DNA from: Pilaira anomala
Taxonomy: Eukaryota; Mucoromycota; Mucoromycetes; Mucorales; Mucoraceae
Direction: 5' to 3'
DNA: 64,000 bases
Assembly: GCA_025716855.1 (NCBI GenBank)
Contig: JAIXMQ010000004.1
Coordinates: forward strand, 762,504-826,503
Within the stretch, counting starts at the first letter, position 1, and each line of letters opens with the position of its first letter. Under the pieces are notes generated by a model. That model was given only the letters and a program-made list of their open reading frames with translations, made no database searches and was not told the DNA's origin. Shown piece by piece: positions 58,801 to 64,000 of this stretch. Made by a program: the position numbers and the translations under genes.

Positions 58801-59419
58801 GAACTGAAGCTGGTTGTGAAAGTTCTAAAGTATTGAAAGAATTAGATTTGATTTTAGCTGTGAATGGAAAAGTGATTACAAGAATGTATGAGATGGATGT
58901 ACAATATGAAGCAGAAGAAATTGAAATGACAATTTTACGTGGAAAGAAGGAAATGACTGTCAAAGTAAAGACAAGTCCTGTTTCTGGTGATGGCACAAGC
59001 CGTGTTGTATTTTGGGCTGGTGCAGCATTACACGGTAAATTTTAAACTTTATATTTATATGTATGTACATTCGATATTCATATTTATACATAGAACCTCA
59101 TAAGGCTGTACTTCAACAAAGTAAAACACTTCCTTCTCAAATCTATATCTCTGCTAGATCAAAAGGATCGCCTGCTTATATGTATGGTCTCGTACCTACA
59201 ATGTGGATTACACACATTAATTCCAAACAAGTTGTTACATTAGACGATTTAGTTGCAGCAGTCAAGGATGTCGAAGATAACACCTATGTTCGTGTTCGTT
59301 GTGTTAGTTTCGATAATGTTCCCATCATGCTCTCTGTAAAGATGGTAAACCATTATTTCCCTCTTGTTGATATGGTTAAAGACCCAAATGCTGAATGTGG
59401 TTGGTCAAAAAGAGAATAA
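55877..59419 (+). CDS. NMA111: Nma111-type HtrA serine protease with PDZ domains
   Basis: About ten exons, protein of nearly 1000 residues, the usual size of fungal Nma111. The N-terminus has a basic, NLS-like AKRRKIDP. The first trypsin-like domain has all three catalytic residues: NRHVA (His), HDFGFLK (Asp) and [12 protein letters not shown] (Ser). PDZ domains follow ([32 protein letters not shown]; later [18 protein letters not shown]). A second, degenerate protease domain starts [20 protein letters not shown] and has lost the catalytic serine context. A further PDZ region ends at KRE. Nma111 is a nuclear HtrA protease linked to yeast apoptosis and lipid homeostasis (family knowledge). Identification is very sure. 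Confidence 0.95.
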
Positions 59420-60119
59420 TAGAAGAACCACCTAGATTTTTTTTTGTATTTTTCATTAAACTTATATAGAAAAATAAAAAAGTAATGTAATATTTCAGTG
59501 AAACTCAATATAAATAAATCAGTTTTTTTTTTCTTTACCTTTCTTTTTTATTTCATCTATCTCAAAACCTGAGTCCTGTCAATGGTCCTTTAATATCTTA
59601 TTTGACTATATACTCTATTATAGAAGTCCGGTTATTTTCCCCTCAACTTCATGCTATATCTTTCTTTTATTTATACTTATATTTACTACCTTCGTATTTC
59701 ACAATTTGAATAAACTATTTTCAAAAGCCTTCATTGCTCTTTCTCACTGCTATTTAGGGCTCTTGATTCACCACCTAAAACATTTAAGAAGACTGCTGTT
59801 ATTACTGCCACTTGCTTGGAAATTCCTTTCGCATCACTCATTAATCCTGATAATACAGATGGTGCTTCTAATTTACCTCATTCCTTAACACAACTAACTT
59901 GTCCCGTTTCGTACACATTCAACCATAAATCAATTGGTATTTTGTCATGTATTTCTATTTCTAGGCAACTTGGAAATTTAACATAGTAATTCATTTTTGC
60001 TTTCTTGAAAAAAAAAAGAGAAAGATTTTGAAATTTTAAATCATATAATAAATATGTCAAAACTGAAGTTTATCCAACACAACATCATCAAAATATCCTG
60101 ATTTCATATCATACCATAT
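59420..60119. other. Spacer
   Basis: AT-rich 3' flank of NMA111 grading into the transposon relic. Small ORFs without recognised motifs. Confidence 0.4.
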
Positions 60120-62219
60120 AATAGGCACTGGCAGTACCCATATAAAAACGCAAAAATCAAAAATAGTAGACAAGCGTGAAGGGGTGGGGTAGCTCTTATA
60201 AGACATATTGTCCTTTTGTTATAAGAATTACACGTAAATTAGCTCGTGGCTTTTGGTCTGTCAATGGTCCTTTAAATGAATCAGGGCACATGCATAACCA
60301 CCCTTGCACTGCTGCGTATAATAGTATCACACCTCAAGGAAAAAAGAAGCTCGTGACTCAAGCAGATACTCAAACTATTATTACCATGACAAGAAACAAT
60401 TCAAAAACCAGTGAAATTGTGAAAAATATTTCGAAGTTAGACGGTAATTCTGTCTATAATCATCAAGATGTAGCTAATATTATAAATAAAATTTGACAAG
60501 GAAGTAAGCCTAATAGCAAAATTGACGACGCTACAATCCTGATGAGTAAGATGAAAGAAGAAGGTTACCTAGTTCGTCATTAAGAATCCAATAAATCTGA
60601 TGGATCATTTGCCAAGCTAAAGAGTCTATTCTTCATTAAAAATACAATGCTTCAGAATACCAGAAAGATGGGACAGGTTTATATTATCGATGCTACTTAG
60701 ATATAAAACAAACAATGTAAATATGCTTTTAGTTTCGGTGTATGGTGTACACAACTTGGGTGGTAGCACTTTTATAAATTTTCCAGTCTCGTTTGCCTTT
60801 GTTTCAAATGAAACAGAAATTAACTATAAATGGGGAATGAAACAGTTCAAGGAGCTTGTAGTGAGTTCATCAGAGGGAAAGTATCCCGTTTTTGTTACAG
60901 ATAAATTCACCGCTCTAATGAATGCTATTCTTATACCTGTTAGTGAAGATGCAAGAGCACCCGGATGACCTAAAAAAAAAAAACTGTCATCTTCCTGACT
61001 GGAAAAAAAGTAAAAATTATTCCAAAAAGTAGATCTGACCAAGTTGAATCCAAAGTTACCACTGGAAAAGTAAAGAAGCAATTTCAATCCTTTAAAAAAC
61101 AATTCCATTTATAATTTATACTAATATAATGATTTTATTTTTATCATTTCCATCGACAGTTTCTGTATTTACCTAAAGCTAATAATACTAATAACAAAAG
61201 CAAAGCACCTGAGCAGTTGTCTTTGAAGAGACGAAATGTGAAAAAAAAAACGAAGCTGTAAAGAAAAATGAAGAAGCCTTTCGTCCAAACGCTGTGAAAA
61301 AAAGAAGAACAATTCAACCAGATACAGATTCCAAAGATGACATTTTTCTTGAAGATCAAGTGGTAGAAGATATCGGTAGTATTGAAATTGGTAGCCGTAG
61401 CATGTATTCAGAAAATATTCATCCACAAATAAACTTTCGTTTCGCAACTGAAGTTGGTGTAAAGGGGGACGGATTTTGTGGATTCAGATGCCTAGCTTTT
61501 GAGGTATATATGGAGACCAAGAGCTTTTTTGGAAAGAGAAGATAGAATGCGCGATTTTCTTCTCTAAAATGTTGAATTCTACAGTTTTTTTTAAGTACAT
61601 CGCGTATGACAGATTAAAGAAAGTTGTGTGTTTTTGAATTGAAGAGGTCATTGAAAGTAGTTAACGCGGTTAAATGGCTCCTTTTTCTTGACGAGCCCGG
61701 CCAAAATGATATTGCTTCACCATTAAGATACTGGTTCTACAACCCCGGGTGCACTCAGCTTGCAGCTGATACGTTTCGACGTCCTGTAGCTACCTATACG
61801 GACGTAGTAGTTGAAAAAGACGAAGATCCTGTCTTTTTTTTTTTCCTTTGCTTGATACGAATTATTACTATCATATTACCAATGAAGGATCAGAAGCTTA
61901 TTCCCCAGCTTCGGTTATTTTACAGAATATAGCCGGAAATCATTGAATCACTTTTAAGATGAAAAGGTCGGCCAAAATGTTGTGGCCAAGACTACATTCA
62001 AGAATATGGAAACTTGTGTGTGAAAAGATGCGCAAAGATCCCAATTTTAAAAGATCTTTGCGAAATAAGATTTTACATTTTGTACCAAAGCTTGAGTTCA
62101 CGCCAGCTCGTGTGGAAAATGCTATTGGTATGTTATATACAAATCAAATACATGAAAAATTTTCATTAATATATCTAATACAACCATTTATAATAGATTT
62201 GGAGACTTCTTCTAACTAG
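60120..62219 (+). pseudogene. Decayed Mutator-like (MULE) transposase with OTU-type module
   Basis: Several plus-strand frames give pieces in order. First is a FAR1-like zinc part, TYCPFVIRITRKLARGFWSV and SGHMHNHP (C...HxHN). Then comes the MULE core IIDAT near 60685, GVHNLGGSTFINFPVSFAFV, NETEINYKWGMKQFKEL and VFVTDKFTALMNAI, with the first two catalytic Asp positions. The third (Glu) region is missing, with stops and a shift after 60960. From 61290 a K/R-rich linker leads to VGVKGDGFCGFRCLAFEVY, an OTU-like Cys-protease start (DGxCGFR), then LDEPGQNDIASPLRYWFYN, FRRPVATYTDVVVEKDEDP and a basic tail. Multiple in-frame stops and frame changes show it is inactive. OTU or other cysteine-protease modules are known in some MULEs. 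Confidence 0.8.
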
Positions 62220-62337
62220 TCAACATCTTCCTAAAAAACTCACTTGTTTCATCGAAATAAAATTGACCGAAATAAATTAATAGTTATAAATTGATTCAAA
62301 AGGAAAAAGAAGTGATGACAGCTTTATTTTTGTATGT

Positions 62338-64000
62338 AGTTACGAGATGAATGTAAGAGGAACTTATGTTTTTCAATATGTGGGAAACTTTGAATTAGTT
62401 TAGGTTTTTTTTTTCTTTTTTGTTAGAAGAGGTATGCAGTGGTGATTCTAAATTAATTTAAGATGGATATATATGTAGTGTAGGGAGATTGAACTGATGC
62501 GTACAAGTGTTTACAGAAAAGATAATTGTAGTAAATATTTGACCAGGATTGAAAGGTACTTCAGAGAAGATAAACCACCAATTATGTTCTTGTAAGGATA
62601 GAGCCAAATATGGATTGAGAAGTAATTTTGATATGAAGGCCTCAAGTTTGGGAATTAAAGAGTATAAAAGCTTGCAATTACTTTATCTTAGGCGAGCAAA
62701 TGAAGAGAGATGTGTAGAAGATGCTTCCCGGATTAGTTAGAGCAGTTATAGTGGTTTTGTTTGATTTTTTGATTTTTTGATTTTTTGATTTTTTGATTTT
62801 TTGATTTTTTGATTTTTTGATTTTTTGATTTTTTGATTTCTTGTTTTTTTTTTTTTTTTTTTTTTTTTGCTTTTGACTTTTTGATTATTCTTTCTTGTTT
62901 TGTTTCTGTTAAGAAAAAGGATTATTTTAAGGCATATATAAGAGTAGTAGTCAAGATCATGTTGCCAGATTAAAAAGAAAGAGATTACATATCAAATAGT
63001 AAAACCATATCACAGTCAACAAAAAAGACGTTTGACGAATACATCATGATGAGCAAGAAAGATAATAAATACATTTGTAAAATAAAAAAGCCATTTCCCA
63101 GCTATCTCCTCCCAACGAAACGAAGCCACCTCAGATGGATGGAACATCTCTACTAATGGCACTACTATCCCGACTACGGTGCCCATATTGTACTGCGAGT
63201 CAGTTAAGAAGCAAGTCAGCAAATAATGGAATCGGTTATTCATGGTCAAAAGCTGTTTTCGATAGCCAGTACTGAATCTTTCAATTAAACTATACGTATA
63301 GATTATACTAACATCTCACACACCAAACAGTATCAACCAGACGAAGATCTCTTACATGTAAAATAGAGTCATCTTGAATCAGACATTCTCCCCATAGCAA
63401 CAACCGTTGTATTAGACCAACCAAGCAATATCAAGACAAAAGCTTAGCAACCAAGGAAGAAGTAGCCATTTTATACGCAAGGATTTGTAGTAAAATAATA
63501 TAGAATCATTCTTAAGAACACGTGGGAATATATTAGACAGTTATCTGTTTCTTCCCGTAATAAAGTTATATGTCTTACCATTGATATTATTTATTATGCA
63601 CATCTCAAAGTTGTTCATTTCTTCATACAATATCTTGTATGTCATTAAAGAGGTAGTTTTAAAGAATGCGTATGTTTTTATTTGAAGAAGAAAAGGAAAA
63701 AAGAAAAAAAAAAAAAAGATAGAAAAAAAAAGTGCTAAAATAAATCTGTTTGCGGTCATGTGTAGCGCCCAAAATTTGTTGAGATTTAAAACATGCATAA
63801 ATGTATGCCTATTTAATATGAGACTCATACACAAACGTCAATAAAGTAGAAAAAATTTACATATAACACACAACATTAATCTTGGCGCCCTTATTTTTGA
63901 TTGCATATTTGAAATATTTTGTACGTATTTAACCCATAAATTAACACAGAAGAGATAGCTAATCCACTTCAAAGAGCTGCTAGCCAACAAGATTATTAGA
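62338..64000. repeat. Dispersed repeat, copy B (continues beyond window)
   Basis: Direct copy of 25075-26594 (here 62338-63802), starting 118 bp after the transposase relic. Further homology to 27043-27134 lies at 63892-64000. It contains an array of about ten GATTTTTT units at 62764-62840 where copy A has fewer units and a 68-T run. The minus-strand frame at 63016-63249 preserves the peptide shared with copy A. The unit probably continues past the right edge. Confidence 0.85.
62764..62840 (+). repeat. GATTTTTT octamer array
   Basis: About ten perfect tandem copies of an 8-bp unit, then a T run of about 25. The corresponding position in copy A has only two or three diverged units. Confidence 0.9.

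Noticed and set aside
1..64000. CRISPR arrays, prokaryotic operons, viral genes
   Set aside because: No regularly spaced repeats, Shine-Dalgarno-led operons or viral hallmark proteins were seen; the introns and gene content are eukaryotic.

Overview
This window looks like a chromosome piece from an early-diverging filamentous fungus, most likely Mucoromycota (Mucorales-like); that assignment is inference. The support is: strongly AT-rich DNA packed with poly(A)/poly(T) runs, short GT-AG introns in most genes, compact intergenic gaps in the gene-dense parts, a clearly fungal gene set (Atf1-type bZIP, Avt1, allantoinase, Pho80-type cyclin, Nma111, Nha1/Sod2 antiporter), a divergent Hsp70-like family, and relics of Tc1/mariner-like and Mutator-like DNA transposons. 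No prokaryotic operons, CRISPR arrays or viral genes were seen.

Layout. 1-0.6 kb: 3' end of a probable SIT4/PP6-associated (SAPS) protein. 0.9-2.9 kb: Avt1-like vacuolar amino acid transporter (-). 2.9-5.2 kb: AT-rich spacer. 5.2-7.4 kb: Atf1-like bZIP factor (+) converging on the splicing factor Rds3/PHF5A (-). 7.7-8.6 kb: broken Tc1-like transposase. 9-12.8 kb: divergent multi-exon Hsp70-like gene (-). 13.9-18.3 kb: conserved fungal protein of unknown function and lipin/phosphatidate phosphatase (+). 18.8-19.6 kb: unidentified pseudogene. 20.4-21.9 kb: allantoinase (-). 22-30.8 kb: accessory, gene-poor region with gene fragments, repeat copy A (about 1.5 kb, with a 68-T run), a decayed second Hsp70-like copy and tRNA-Asn.

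30.9-59.4 kb is a gene-dense housekeeping block: Clu1/Tif31 (-), JmjC protein (-), HAD hydrolase (+), Pho80-like cyclin (+), Tim10 (+), a four-TM protein (-), tRNA-Arg (+), WW protein (+), Na+/H+ antiporter (+), NAD kinase (+), DNA polymerase delta subunit 3 (+), class II histone deacetylase (-) and Nma111 (+). 60-64 kb is accessory again: a decayed Mutator-like transposase with an OTU-type module, followed by repeat copy B.

The genes do not form a pathway cluster; they are ordinary nuclear genes transcribed singly. The most striking non-coding signal is a pair of CACGTG boxes exactly 11 bp apart, 56-77 bp upstream of both tRNA genes, embedded in a longer shared sequence. It looks like a dedicated upstream element for RNA polymerase III genes in this genome. 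A decayed look-alike lies at 30212-30227.
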